Positions 28,220 to 38,815 of a DNA stretch of 64,000 nucleotides are shown here, piece by piece. Numbering within the stretch: the stretch's first letter is position 1; every line of letters begins with the position of its first letter. Source of the DNA: an uncultured Dokdonia sp. (GTDB taxonomy: Bacteria > Bacteroidota > Bacteroidia > Flavobacteriales > Flavobacteriaceae); NCBI RefSeq assembly GCF_947492815.1, contig NZ_CANLOB010000012.1:62001-126000 (forward strand), read 5' to 3'. The position numbers and the translations under genes are program-made. The notes beneath the pieces were generated by a model, which had not been told where the DNA came from, ran no database searches, and saw nothing but the letters and a program-made list of their open reading frames with translations.

Positions 28220-30259
28220 TTATTTTAAGAAACCATACGTCTTAGCATATTCCAACATTTGCGTTTGGAAATCTGTTGGCTGTTCTACTGCAAAGCCAGT
28301 AATTTCTCCATCTCCCATAATTGGAACAATCACAGGATTTACAAAACCACTATAAGCAGCACTTTTAAACTTGCTATTACGATCTAAAACTTCTTTATGA
28401 AGTGTAGGATCTACCTTTACACCATAATCTTCTACAAGTGCCTTAGCTGCTTCATAATCTCCTTCTGATGTGATGCGTTGTGTCTCACGTAATAACTCTC
28501 CAAAGATCGCTCTAAGCTTCGTATAATCGTTTATGTTATAGAATGTCTTTCCTTCACGGGTTACTTTTTCTATAACATTTTCTTTTTCTCCTTTTTCAAA
28601 TGCCCATGCACTTACCCACTGACGGTTACGCATATGTGCTTCTTCTACATCATCTCCTAATTCAAGACGTACCAATTGAGAGACTAATCCATTACGAATA
28701 TATCCATCATATGCAGCCATCCCTGTTTTTTCCCAATCTTCTACCAACCCTAATTCTTGAAGTTTTGGATCCATTAAGTAGTATAATCCAAACAAATCGG
28801 CTCTTCCTTCTTCTATCGTAGATTTATAACTCTTCAATGTCTCTTTAGGCGTCCCTACTCCTTCATTAATTTGTCCAGATGCATGTCCTACTACTTCGTG
28901 TAAAGCAGTGTGTAACTTATCTGCTAACTGTCCATATTTTTTTTCTAATTCAACTTCTTCTCCATCATGTGCAAACTCCTGTAAACGACCAGATCCTCCT
29001 GCATTTGCATAAGAGTTTATAATATTACCTAAAGAAACTGACTTACTTCCGTGTGTTTGTCTAATCCAGTTGTTATTTGGAAGGTTCACTCCAATAGGTG
29101 TACTAGGCGAAGCATCTCCTGCTTCTCCTGCAACAATTACAGTCTTATACGAAACTCCTTTTACCTCCTTCTTCTTATGTTCTGCCATTAATGGTGAATT
29201 GTCTTCAAACCATTGTGCATCTTGAGAAAGTACTGCCATTTTTTTAGACATATCAAAATCCTTAATCTGCACGATAGTTTCGTAAGAACCTTTATATCCT
29301 TTTGGATCGTTATACACTTCTATAAATCCGTTGATCCAATCTATATTCCCTTCTGTAGAAGTTGCCCATGCGATACAGTAATCATCCCAAGTATCTAAAC
29401 TTCCTGTTTTGTAGTATTCTATAAGAAGACCTAAAGCTTCTCCTTGTTTTGGGTTTTCTGCAACTGTTTTTGCTTTTTCTAACCAACCAATAATTTCATC
29501 AATGGCAGCACCATACATTCCCCCACTTTTATATACTTGCTCTACAAGTTTTCCATTTTCTTTAACCAGACGTGTATTTAATCCTACTTCTATAGGCTCA
29601 TTCTTGTCTACTTCTATAGCTCCGTAATATGCTTCTACATCGGCTGTAGTTACATCAGGTCCATAAAAATTAATGGCGCTCTCTAATACAATATCTGCAT
29701 CTTTAGAAAGATTTACCTTTTTTGCATCTTGATCATTAAAAATTACTTCAAAAGCTTCTCCTTCTAATGTTGCTCCAGAAGCAACCAATATTTCTTTTAA
29801 GTATGCTGCAGAAAATTCAGGTTGTAATTTTGCATTACTATAATGATGGTGAATTCCGTTTGAGAACCATACACGCTTTAAATATTCCTCAAAGTGTTTC
29901 CAATCTTCAGAACTTTTATCTCCAGTATACGAAGTATATACTTTTTCGAGCGCATCTCTAATTTCTAAGTTGTGACGGTAGTTTTGCGCCCACATAATAT
30001 CGCGCCCAGCAAGTCCCGCTTGCGTCATATAGTATACTAGCTTTTGCTCTTTGAGTGTCAAATCTTCAAAACCAGGTATTTGATATCGTAATATTTTGAT
30101 ATCTGCAAATTGATCTACTTGGTAATTAAATGCTTCTGTTTTCGCTTTCGCGGAAGCGTTACCAGAAATATCTTCGTTTTTTGTAGTTTGTTGATCTTGA
30201 CCACAACTTACCGCTAGTAATGCAGCAAGTCCAAAGCCATATAATGCTTTAAATTTCAT
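28220..30259 (-). CDS. dipeptidyl peptidase III-like M49 metallopeptidase, lipoprotein
   Basis: HEVVGHASGQINEG (HExxxH) and STIEEGRADLFGLYYL; lipoprotein signal ALLAVSCGQD. Confidence 0.93.
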   Translation of the reverse strand: MKFKALYGFGLAALLAVSCGQDQQTTKNEDISGNASAKAKTEAFNYQVDQFADIKILRYQIPGFEDLTLKEQKLVYYMTQAGLAGRDIMWAQNYRHNLEIRDALEKVYTSYTGDKSSEDWKHFEEYLKRVWFSNGIHHHYSNAKLQPEFSAAYLKEILVASGATLEGEAFEVIFNDQDAKKVNLSKDADIVLESAINFYGPDVTTADVEAYYGAIEVDKNEPIEVGLNTRLVKENGKLVEQVYKSGGMYGAAIDEIIGWLEKAKTVAENPKQGEALGLLIEYYKTGSLDTWDDYCIAWATSTEGNIDWINGFIEVYNDPKGYKGSYETIVQIKDFDMSKKMAVLSQDAQWFEDNSPLMAEHKKKEVKGVSYKTVIVAGEAGDASPSTPIGVNLPNNNWIRQTHGSKSVSLGNIINSYANAGGSGRLQEFAHDGEEVELEKKYGQLADKLHTALHEVVGHASGQINEGVGTPKETLKSYKSTIEEGRADLFGLYYLMDPKLQELGLVEDWEKTGMAAYDGYIRNGLVSQLVRLELGDDVEEAHMRNRQWVSAWAFEKGEKENVIEKVTREGKTFYNINDYTKLRAIFGELLRETQRITSEGDYEAAKALVEDYGVKVDPTLHKEVLDRNSKFKSAAYSGFVNPVIVPIMGDGEITGFAVEQPTDFQTQMLEYAKTYGFLK

Positions 30260-30351
30260 TTAGATTCGTTTTTTTGTATGCGTAAATATACCAAAAATAG
30301 AAGTTTTAAAAATCTACTATCTTAGCTACACTAACTAACCCCATATATACA

Positions 30352-31374
30352 ATGAAAGTTTTCAAATTTCTATTCTTTCTTTTACTCATTTTTTTAATTG
30401 GCAGTGCTATTTATTTTGCTTCAAAAGATGGTCGTTATGATATCAAAGAAAGTAGATTAATTGAAATACATCCTTCTATTTTATACAATACTGTAAATGA
30501 TTACAAAACATGGGAACATTGGGGACCATGGAAAAAAGAAGACTCTACAATGACATTTTCCTATAATGCGAACACTGTAGGGGTTGGTGGTGGATATTCT
30601 TGGGACGGTGAGTTTCCTGGTAGTATGAAAACCACTGCAGTTCAAGAAAATGTTGCTATAGAACAAAATCTCACGCTCGAAACACCAGGAGGTGAACGTT
30701 CTTCTAAAGTAGGGTGGGAATTTACTCCAAAAGATAATGGCGTTGTGGAAGTATCTTGGAAAGTAGAAGGTGAACATACCTTAATGGATAAAGTATATTT
30801 TGCTTTTTCAGGAACTGACTTTGAAGGTGATATGCGTACGATGTATACTTCTGGTCTAGAAGGGCTGGAAACATATGTAAGAGAACAAATGGAAGACCAC
30901 GAGGTTACTATACACGGAATCACTGAACATGGAGGTGGCTTTTATCTATATAAAACAACCTCTGCCAGCGGCACTAACATTAGTACTATTATGGGGAAGA
31001 ATTATGGAGAAATTGACCAGTTTATGAAACAAAAAGGGATGACACAGTCTGGTATGCCTTTTACGATATATAATGAAATGAATCCCAACGGAAGCATCAT
31101 CATGAGCAATGCAATTCCTGTTCCCAATGCTGTAGATATAACTGAAGATAGTACTGTTTTAAGTGGGTATCTACCCAGAACAAAAGCAGTTAGAGTTTCT
31201 CTACAAGGTGATTACACCTATTTAGGAAAAGCATGGGCCGAAGCAATGCAGTATATTACGCAATATAAACTTACACAAAGTGAACAGAAACCATTTGAGA
31301 TTTACACAAATGACCCCGGAAACTATCCTAATCCTGCAGATTGGACGACAGATATCTATATCCCTATAGAATAA
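30352..31374 (+). CDS. SRPBCC domain plus GyrI-like domain protein
   Basis: N-terminal SRPBCC-like HPSILYNTVNDYKTWEHWGPWKKED; C-terminal GyrI-like effector-binding pattern ending EIYTNDPGNYPNPADWTTDIYIPIE. Confidence 0.75.
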   Translation: MKVFKFLFFLLLIFLIGSAIYFASKDGRYDIKESRLIEIHPSILYNTVNDYKTWEHWGPWKKEDSTMTFSYNANTVGVGGGYSWDGEFPGSMKTTAVQENVAIEQNLTLETPGGERSSKVGWEFTPKDNGVVEVSWKVEGEHTLMDKVYFAFSGTDFEGDMRTMYTSGLEGLETYVREQMEDHEVTIHGITEHGGGFYLYKTTSASGTNISTIMGKNYGEIDQFMKQKGMTQSGMPFTIYNEMNPNGSIIMSNAIPVPNAVDITEDSTVLSGYLPRTKAVRVSLQGDYTYLGKAWAEAMQYITQYKLTQSEQKPFEIYTNDPGNYPNPADWTTDIYIPIE

Positions 31375-31390
31375 AAGAGATAAACATCAT

Positions 31391-31762
31391 ATGAAACAAT
31401 TACTACTAGTTTTTATAGGAGGAGGTACAGGAAGTATAGCTCGATATTTACTAAGTAAAGCTTGGAATACATCTACTACAGGTATTCCTTATGGTACGTT
31501 TACAGCAAATATAATAGGAAGTCTTATCATAGGGCTAATCTTAGGATGGGCAATAAAAAATGATACACTTTCTAGTAATACAACTCTTTTATTAGCGACA
31601 GGTTTTTGTGGTGGGTTTACGACCTTCTCCACATTTGCTTATGAAAATCATACGTTCTTAAAATCTGGAGACCTTATGCAATTTGCTTTCTATGCCATTG
31701 CCAGTTTTACCATAGGTATTCTTGCTGTATTTGGAGGTATGTGGATTGTAAAAACACTATAA
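31391..31762 (+). CDS. crcB: CrcB-family fluoride channel
   Basis: GGGTGSIARYLLSKAWN, GTFTANIIGSLIIGLILGW, GFCGGFTTFSTFAYE. Confidence 0.93.
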   Translation: MKQLLLVFIGGGTGSIARYLLSKAWNTSTTGIPYGTFTANIIGSLIIGLILGWAIKNDTLSSNTTLLLATGFCGGFTTFSTFAYENHTFLKSGDLMQFAFYAIASFTIGILAVFGGMWIVKTL

Positions 31763-31775
31763 TATATTTTCACCT

Positions 31776-32334
31776 TTGCAAGAAGAAGCATTACAACTTC
31801 AAATTACAACATATGAAAAGCCATTACAAAAATTGATAGGCAAATCAATTATGAATGTGTTTTATTATGAAATTAATTATGGAAAACCAACTTGGAATCA
31901 GGACAAATTCCATTCTTTAGATTACGGGGTGGAACTTCAAATGTCTGATGATACATCTTATTATTTTATTTGGGATAGTATCTATCATCAATATGACCTA
32001 AAATTTAGTACAGGAAGTATTGTATCTGAATTTAAAATGAATGCTGATATTCAAAAAAAGTCCTGTAAAAGAAAATTTGTTTTGGGAAAAACGTGTTTTA
32101 CAGAAAATCAAAAGCATTAAGAGTTTTTGGTCCTATTGGACAATAGCAGGACATACAGATCGCACCTATTATCCACAAGATATTTGTATTGAGTTTGAAA
32201 ATAATACTAAAGTATGGATCTCAGCTATAGAAATTACGGAAACCTATACTAATGCGGGTAGTGATCATATTACAGTTACTTTTGATGAAACAACAAGGAG
32301 TAAATACCATATAGATGATAGATCTTTAAATTAA
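31776..32334 (+). pseudogene. hypothetical protein split by an apparent frameshift in an A7 run (about 32053-32059)
   Basis: ORFs 31776-32120 and 32041-32334 join as ...SEFKMNADIQK|SPVKENLFWEKRVLQKIKSIKSFWSYWTIAGHTDRTYY... if one A is removed. Confidence 0.6.
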
Positions 32335-32402
32335 AAGGGCTATCATCCTAAGATAATAGCCCTCTCCTACTAAAATTAAGTAATCCCCCTAGGATTAAGA
32401 AT

Positions 32403-35114
32403 CTAGCGTTTAATTAGTTTTATTGTTTCTTGCCCTTGGTTTGTAGTAACTGTTGCTAAATATATACCTGTTCTTAGGTTTGAAGCATCGATATCAAATG
32501 CATTTGCATTTGGTGTTGCAACAGATACTCTTCTTCCTAAAAGATCATATACTGCTACAGATGTAATAATATCAGTACTTGTTGAAACTGTCCAACGATC
32601 TGAAGATGGATTTGGATATACACTAATATCTACAGCTGTAAATTCTTCTGTACTAAGCGTTGTATTGTTATGAAGATAGATGTTATCTAAAAAGATAGTT
32701 CTTGCTCCATTATCTGCACCTGCAACGGTAAGTACAAATTGTCTTAAAGCATCTCTTTGTTGTGTATTATCTCCAAAATCAAAATCTACAAGAGGTACAT
32801 CTACAGATACCCACTCTCCAAATGTATTAACAGGATTTGTTAATCCAAATACAGACGTTTCTCCAGCATCACCTACGTGGTTTGATAATGCAGGGTTGGC
32901 TATTAATCCTGTAGATAAATCAGTAGAAATCCAGTAATCCATGTGGAAATGTGTCATAGCAGTATTATCTACTATAGTTCCCCAATCAACCAAAAGAAAT
33001 TGTGGGTCAGGTTGGGTTGCAACTACTTGTTGCGTGTCATCACCTTCTATTTGAATGGTTGTAATATCCTGAGTACCTACTCCAAATGCTCCAAATACTA
33101 CATCTGGTTGATTTGTATATGCATTACTAAAAATAGAGAATACAGCATCTTCAGCTCTATTAGGAGGAGTTGGTGCAGCAACTAGTGGCATTTCAGGATC
33201 TTCCTCCTCTTCAGTCGTATTATTATGAAGGTATATATTATCTAAGAAGATAGTTCTTGCTCCATTGTCTGCTCCTGCAACTGTAAGTACAAATTGTCTT
33301 AAAGCATCTCTTTGTTGCGTATTATCTCCAAAATCAAAATCTGCAAGAGGTACATCTACAGATACCCACTCTCCAAATGTATTAACAGGATTTGTTAATC
33401 CAAATACAGACGTTTCTCCAGCATCACCTACGTGGTTTGATAATGCAGGGTTCGCTATTAATCCTGTAGCTAAATCAGTAGAAATCCAATAATCCATGTG
33501 GAAGTGTGTCATAGCAGTATTATCTACTATAGTTCCCCAATCAACCAAAAGAAATTGTGGGTCAGGTTGGGTTGCAACTACTTGTTGTGTGTCATCACCT
33601 TCTATTTGGATAGTTGTAATATCCTGAGTTCCTACTCCAAATGCTCCAAATACTACATTTGGTTGATTATTATATGCATTACTAAAAATTGAAAATACAG
33701 CATCTTCTGCTCTGTTAGGAGGTGTTGGTGCTGCTACCATTGGTATTTCAGGATCTCCTCCTCCTTCAGCTAACATTAAAGAAACATTATCCAATACTAA
33801 GACACCATCGTCTGCTCCTAAATCAAACAATACACGACTATTTGCACTTCCTGCTGGGGGTGTTAATGTAAATGTATAAGTTTGTAAATCTGAAGTTACA
33901 GTAACTACTTCTGTAGCTGCAGAAAAATCACCTTCATTCAGACCAATTCCTGCAATGATAGTTCTACTCCCATCTTCCATAGAAGTAGATGCATCAAAAC
34001 TAAACGTATAAGCAACTCCTCCTTCTAATGCTACTGGATGACTTAAATTTACATCAAATGGGTTTCCTGAAACTTCATTATCCGATAGATTGAAACTGTT
34101 TCCTCCATCTTCTTGTACATTAAACGCGTTACCAAACCAAGTAACCATTCCTTGTTCAAAATCTCCATTGGATAATAGCTCATCACCATTATTCATTTCT
34201 TCATTTAAGGTAAGAACTACATTATCGATTACAACAATACCTTCTGCTGCACCCATATCAAATAACACACGGCTATCTGCTGAACTAAAATTAGCAGTCA
34301 GTTCTAATGTAAATGTTTGTGTTGCTTCCGTAACAGTAATTTCTTGACTTTGATTTGTAAAAGGATCAACAAAAAGACCTATTCCCGCAATCATGGTACG
34401 ACTTGCTGTTGTTGCATCTGTAGACGCATCAAAAGTTAAAGTAAATGTTTGACCTTCTGCTATATTGATTCCTCTTTGACTTAAATTTACAGCAAAAGGA
34501 TCTCCAGCTGTAGCAACATCTACAAAATTGAAGCTATTCCCTCCATCTGTTTGTACATTAAAACCATTTCCTTCCCATACAGTCATTCCTTCTTCGAAAT
34601 CACCATTTGATAATAAATTGTCTTCGTTCATTGTTTCTTCAACAGTAAGAACTACATTATCAATAACTAAAACACCGTCGTCTGCTCCTAAATCAAATAA
34701 AGCACGGCTATTCATACTACCTGCAGGTGGAGTTAGTTCTAAAGTATATGTTTGTGTATCTGAAGTAACAGTAACTGTTTCAACTGCTGCTGAGAAATCG
34801 CCTTCATTAAGGCCTATACCCGCGATAATTGTTCTGCTTACGTCTTCCATAGATGTTGATGCATCAAAACTTAATGTATATGTTAATCCTGCTGTAAGAG
34901 CTACTGGATGGCTTAAATTTACATCAAATGGATTTCCTGAAACCTCATTATCGGAAAGATTAAAACTATTTCCTCCATCTTCCTGTACATTAAAAGCATT
35001 ACCAAACCAAGTAACCATTCCTTGTTCAAAGTCACCATTGGATAACAAATTTTCCTGAGCTTGCAATGCAATAGCCCCAAAAAACATAAAAAGTAAAAAA
35101 GTAATTTTTTTCAT
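32403..35114 (-). CDS. T9SS-secreted multi-CBM protein: three CBM4/9-like modules, two near-identical 185-aa modules, type A sorting domain
   Basis: Three copies of LLSNGDFE.GM..W.GN.FNVQ.DGGNSFN; two copies of APTPPNRAEDAVFSIFSNAY...; C-terminus VDISVYPNPSSDRWTVST...GIYLATVTTNQGQETIKLIKR. No catalytic domain recognised. Confidence 0.85.
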   Translation of the reverse strand: MKKITFLLFMFFGAIALQAQENLLSNGDFEQGMVTWFGNAFNVQEDGGNSFNLSDNEVSGNPFDVNLSHPVALTAGLTYTLSFDASTSMEDVSRTIIAGIGLNEGDFSAAVETVTVTSDTQTYTLELTPPAGSMNSRALFDLGADDGVLVIDNVVLTVEETMNEDNLLSNGDFEEGMTVWEGNGFNVQTDGGNSFNFVDVATAGDPFAVNLSQRGINIAEGQTFTLTFDASTDATTASRTMIAGIGLFVDPFTNQSQEITVTEATQTFTLELTANFSSADSRVLFDMGAAEGIVVIDNVVLTLNEEMNNGDELLSNGDFEQGMVTWFGNAFNVQEDGGNSFNLSDNEVSGNPFDVNLSHPVALEGGVAYTFSFDASTSMEDGSRTIIAGIGLNEGDFSAATEVVTVTSDLQTYTFTLTPPAGSANSRVLFDLGADDGVLVLDNVSLMLAEGGGDPEIPMVAAPTPPNRAEDAVFSIFSNAYNNQPNVVFGAFGVGTQDITTIQIEGDDTQQVVATQPDPQFLLVDWGTIVDNTAMTHFHMDYWISTDLATGLIANPALSNHVGDAGETSVFGLTNPVNTFGEWVSVDVPLADFDFGDNTQQRDALRQFVLTVAGADNGARTIFLDNIYLHNNTTEEEEDPEMPLVAAPTPPNRAEDAVFSIFSNAYTNQPDVVFGAFGVGTQDITTIQIEGDDTQQVVATQPDPQFLLVDWGTIVDNTAMTHFHMDYWISTDLSTGLIANPALSNHVGDAGETSVFGLTNPVNTFGEWVSVDVPLVDFDFGDNTQQRDALRQFVLTVAGADNGARTIFLDNIYLHNNTTLSTEEFTAVDISVYPNPSSDRWTVSTSTDIITSVAVYDLLGRRVSVATPNANAFDIDASNLRTGIYLATVTTNQGQETIKLIKR

Positions 35115-35557
35115 AATTGTGTGTGTGTATTAAGCATTCATTAAATATGAGTAGCTTAGAATTTATAATGTTTGTGTGTGAATGACTTGGACCATTCTTT
35201 ATTATACTTTTAATTCTAAGGTGATCGAAATACAATCTTACTGAATCAAAGCTATTATTAATTATGAAATTAAAGTCAGTAAATAATAGCAAATTGATAA
35301 ACTTATCCAATGGTAATTTCGAATTAATCAAATTTAAGGGGTATTTTTTGATGAATCCACAAAGAAGACCTATACAAAAAACATACAGCGTTTTTTTATT
35401 TTCTGTTTAGAGTTTTGATTTTCAAACAACTCCAAAAAAGCCTATGTTTACAGTGTTTTAGAAAGAATTTATAGAAACGTTAAAAAGATAAAAAGTTTGA
35501 ACAAAATACATCATTGTTGTGGTAATGTTGTATTCTAAAACTCACATGTTGTATCGC

Positions 35558-38362
35558 TTAAAGATTAATGAAGTAGTCATTTAGATTTACATCCCTTGAT
35601 AAATCTAGTTTCTTTCGTAATCTGTAGCGTTTTATTTCAACACTACGTGAGGAGATATTTAATAATGGAGCAATTTCTTTAGAAGACATATTAAGTCTTA
35701 AATAAACACATAACTTCAAATCATTTGCTGTTAATGAAGGGTGTTTTTCTTTAACCTTTCTAAAGAAATCTTTATCTGCATGGTTAAATGCTTCTTCAAA
35801 GAAATTCCAGTCCTCTTCATTTTCAATGGTTTTATCTACTAAAGAAACTATTTTATTTATATCTTCAATCTTCTCAGCTTTTAATAGCGCATTTTTAATA
35901 GCATTTAAGGTTTTGTTTTTATTAACCATGTTCATAGTAGAAACAGCGAGTTCTCTATTACGAGCATCTATGTCTTGTTTTAAATTAGCATTATTTAATT
36001 CTACAATTTGCTTCTCACTCTCTAGAGCTTTGAGTTCCATATCTTTTTTAGTTCGTTCAAGCGCGAGCTCTTGTTGCTTTCTGTAGTAACGTTTATAAAA
36101 CCAATTCAATAAAATAAATAAGAATACTGTTAAAATCACATACAGTATAATACTAAGGTTAGATAAATACCATGGACGCTCAATACTAAAGGAGTATATT
36201 AATTCATTACTAGTCTCTTCTCCTCCCACACGAGCCTTAGCCTTAAAAGTATAAGAATTATGTGGTAAATTTTCGAAGTGTATATTTGAATTTGTTGTCC
36301 AAGGACTCCAGACATCGTATAAGCCTTCTAATAAATAGGAATACTCTGTAGTGTGAAACTTATCATATTCAGGAACACTATATGAAAAACTCAAGTTATT
36401 ATCTCTTGAAGAAAATTCCACTTCATCATCATAAGATATTAATCTAGATTCGTTACCTAAACTATGTACACTTACGGATTTTAAATTTATTTTATAATCT
36501 TGAACTTCTGTATAAGCATCAGATGTATTTACAACGATATACCCATTTGAAGTTCCTAACAGATATTCATTTTCTCGGATGTTAACAAAACTCTCATACC
36601 CCTCAACAGTATTACGTAGACTAATGGGAATAGGTATTTTTTTAATACTATAAGCGCCATCTAATTTATCACTAGAAATACTAATAAGATTATCTTTTGT
36701 AAATGCCCATAATTTATTTTGATCTTCTATTAGTTTACCAGTCACAAAGGTATCATCATTAAATATGAGACTAAGTTTTTGATTAATTACAAATTTTTGA
36801 TTTTCAGAGTCATACACAAATACTCCTTCTTTATTTGCATAAAAAACAGCATTGTCTAATCGTGATAAACTTGAATGCTCTCCTATATTGACACTCGTAT
36901 GCTTAAATACTTCTGTAGCTTCTTGATATTCGTCATCTACTTTAATTTCAAAGACTCCTTTATATTCATGATTAACAAGAATTTCATCTGCATCAATAAT
37001 TTCAAAATGCTTAGAAGAGTTTACAAAGTTTTGGATTTTATTTCTTACACGCCATCCAGAATCTGCACGTTCTAAAACATATAATCCGTCATAATTACCT
37101 TGTAAAAGAAGGTTTTTATGAGTTGGTATTTGTTTGATATCCCATGTCCCCTCAATAGTAGCAATTAATTGTTGGCTTGATTTTTCTATAATATAGGTTC
37201 CGTTATTATGACCACAAAAAAGGACTCCATCTATAATCCTCAAACTCCAAACCTGTCCTTCAGTACCTGGCATTCTAACAAAATCTGATTGTGAGGTTTC
37301 TGGTTTATAAAATAAGCCCTGATTTGTACCTAGATACATATAACCATTTATTGTAGCAGAAGCATATATAGTACCTAATTCACCACTTACATCTATGTAT
37401 TGATGAAAAGGACTTTGGCTATTTATACAGTCAATTCCAGCATCTAATCCAACCCACAAGTTTTGATCCTTATCTTCTAGTAGAGTCAATGCCGTATTAT
37501 TATTTAAACCATTCCCTTGTTTAATTTGATATTGAAATACCCCATCTTTAGAAAGTTGAATAATTCCATTTTCAATAGTTCCTAAAACAATAGATTTATT
37601 TTTACGCTGAATAGCACTATATACAGTGTATTTTTTTATGGACTCATTACTTAATACTTCCCAAGATGTTGCTTGTTGTTCATCTATAACATAGAATCCA
37701 TCATTAGCAGTAATACCAATCAATTTCCCATCTATCTGAAAAAGATTAATTAAACGTTCTTGAGCGAGTACAGAACTGGAATTATAAAGAACAGGTTTTC
37801 CTTTTTGTATCGTATATAATCCTTCTCCTTTTACCTGAAACAGCAAATCATCTCCCACTAGAAACAGACGTGTTATTTGCGCATTTGGAGTCACCACTTG
37901 AACTTGTCTACCTACAGTATCATAAATATAAATACGATCTAAAGATTGAAAAAGTACATACTGCCCATAACTCTCTATATTCCAAATATGCTCATCCTCA
38001 ATCATTTCTATATGCAAATTAGCAATAATTGAAGTATATTTTAAAACTCCTGTAACCTCTTTCTCCCAAACACCAAAATCCATATAAGCGCCCGTATATA
38101 CCTTATCTGAAACAGCTTTTACAGCTCTAACAATTGTTCTATTTGGAGAAGGGTACAAATCCCATTGTGCTCCATTAAATGTTAATAAACCTCTATTATT
38201 TGCAACAAATATGGTCTTGTCTGGACCTTGAGTGAGCATCCAGTTTTGATTATCAGCATCGTAAACACTAGGCGGATAATTTACAACAGGCGGGAGTTCT
38301 TGCGCTTTCGCGAAAGCAAAGAAAAATAATAAAAAACTTATACGTATGATATACTGTGTCAT
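35558..38362 (-). CDS. beta-propeller (Reg_prop) / Y_Y_Y / TM / HTH regulator without histidine kinase domain
   Basis: Repeated LLEDKDQNLWVGLDAG-type propeller motifs; YSYLLEGLYDVWSPWTTNSNIHFENLPHNSYTFKAKA (Y_Y_Y); TM; coiled coil; C-terminal LuxR-like HTH LNMSSKEIAPLLNISSRSVEIKRYRLRKKL. Confidence 0.85.
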   Translation of the reverse strand: MTQYIIRISFLLFFFAFAKAQELPPVVNYPPSVYDADNQNWMLTQGPDKTIFVANNRGLLTFNGAQWDLYPSPNRTIVRAVKAVSDKVYTGAYMDFGVWEKEVTGVLKYTSIIANLHIEMIEDEHIWNIESYGQYVLFQSLDRIYIYDTVGRQVQVVTPNAQITRLFLVGDDLLFQVKGEGLYTIQKGKPVLYNSSSVLAQERLINLFQIDGKLIGITANDGFYVIDEQQATSWEVLSNESIKKYTVYSAIQRKNKSIVLGTIENGIIQLSKDGVFQYQIKQGNGLNNNTALTLLEDKDQNLWVGLDAGIDCINSQSPFHQYIDVSGELGTIYASATINGYMYLGTNQGLFYKPETSQSDFVRMPGTEGQVWSLRIIDGVLFCGHNNGTYIIEKSSQQLIATIEGTWDIKQIPTHKNLLLQGNYDGLYVLERADSGWRVRNKIQNFVNSSKHFEIIDADEILVNHEYKGVFEIKVDDEYQEATEVFKHTSVNIGEHSSLSRLDNAVFYANKEGVFVYDSENQKFVINQKLSLIFNDDTFVTGKLIEDQNKLWAFTKDNLISISSDKLDGAYSIKKIPIPISLRNTVEGYESFVNIRENEYLLGTSNGYIVVNTSDAYTEVQDYKINLKSVSVHSLGNESRLISYDDEVEFSSRDNNLSFSYSVPEYDKFHTTEYSYLLEGLYDVWSPWTTNSNIHFENLPHNSYTFKAKARVGGEETSNELIYSFSIERPWYLSNLSIILYVILTVFLFILLNWFYKRYYRKQQELALERTKKDMELKALESEKQIVELNNANLKQDIDARNRELAVSTMNMVNKNKTLNAIKNALLKAEKIEDINKIVSLVDKTIENEEDWNFFEEAFNHADKDFFRKVKEKHPSLTANDLKLCVYLRLNMSSKEIAPLLNISSRSVEIKRYRLRKKLDLSRDVNLNDYFINL
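38304..38317. repeat. interspersed palindrome in the signal peptide of the Reg_prop regulator
   Basis: Perfect GCTTTCGCGAAAGC, read as FAFAKAQ. Confidence 0.95.
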
Positions 38363-38815
38363 TTTGAATATTTCTCTTTAATGAAAATTTAAAAAAGTAG
38401 CATTTCCTAACCAAATGAAGGATACTATACTACCGTAATAGTCATTCATTTATTTAAAAAATAATAAACAATGATGCTTTTTACTTACATCTAATGGGAG
38501 TAATGCCTATACAATAAATAAAAACACTACAACATGAGTACAACATTAACACAAAATTAACACAACACAGCTATATGTTAGCATTTTTTTAAAGTTAAAA
38601 AAACGAGTTGACAAATATCAATATTCTCAATATTTATAGGCTAAAATCATCAAATTCTTAAAAAATCATACTCAAATAAGCAAAATGTATAGTTTTTGTG
38701 CATTTATAATTAATAATATTTACATCACATAATTATATATTTACTAGATACATAAGATTAAAATTCATCATTATCTCAAAATGATGTATACATACTTACT
38801 AAAACCAATGATTCA

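Noticed and set aside
32680-33692. Plus-strand ORFs repeated twice (MLSKKIVLAPLSAPATVSTNCLKASLCC...) opposite the multi-CBM gene
   Set aside because: Antisense shadow of the 555-nt internal repeat of the minus-strand gene.
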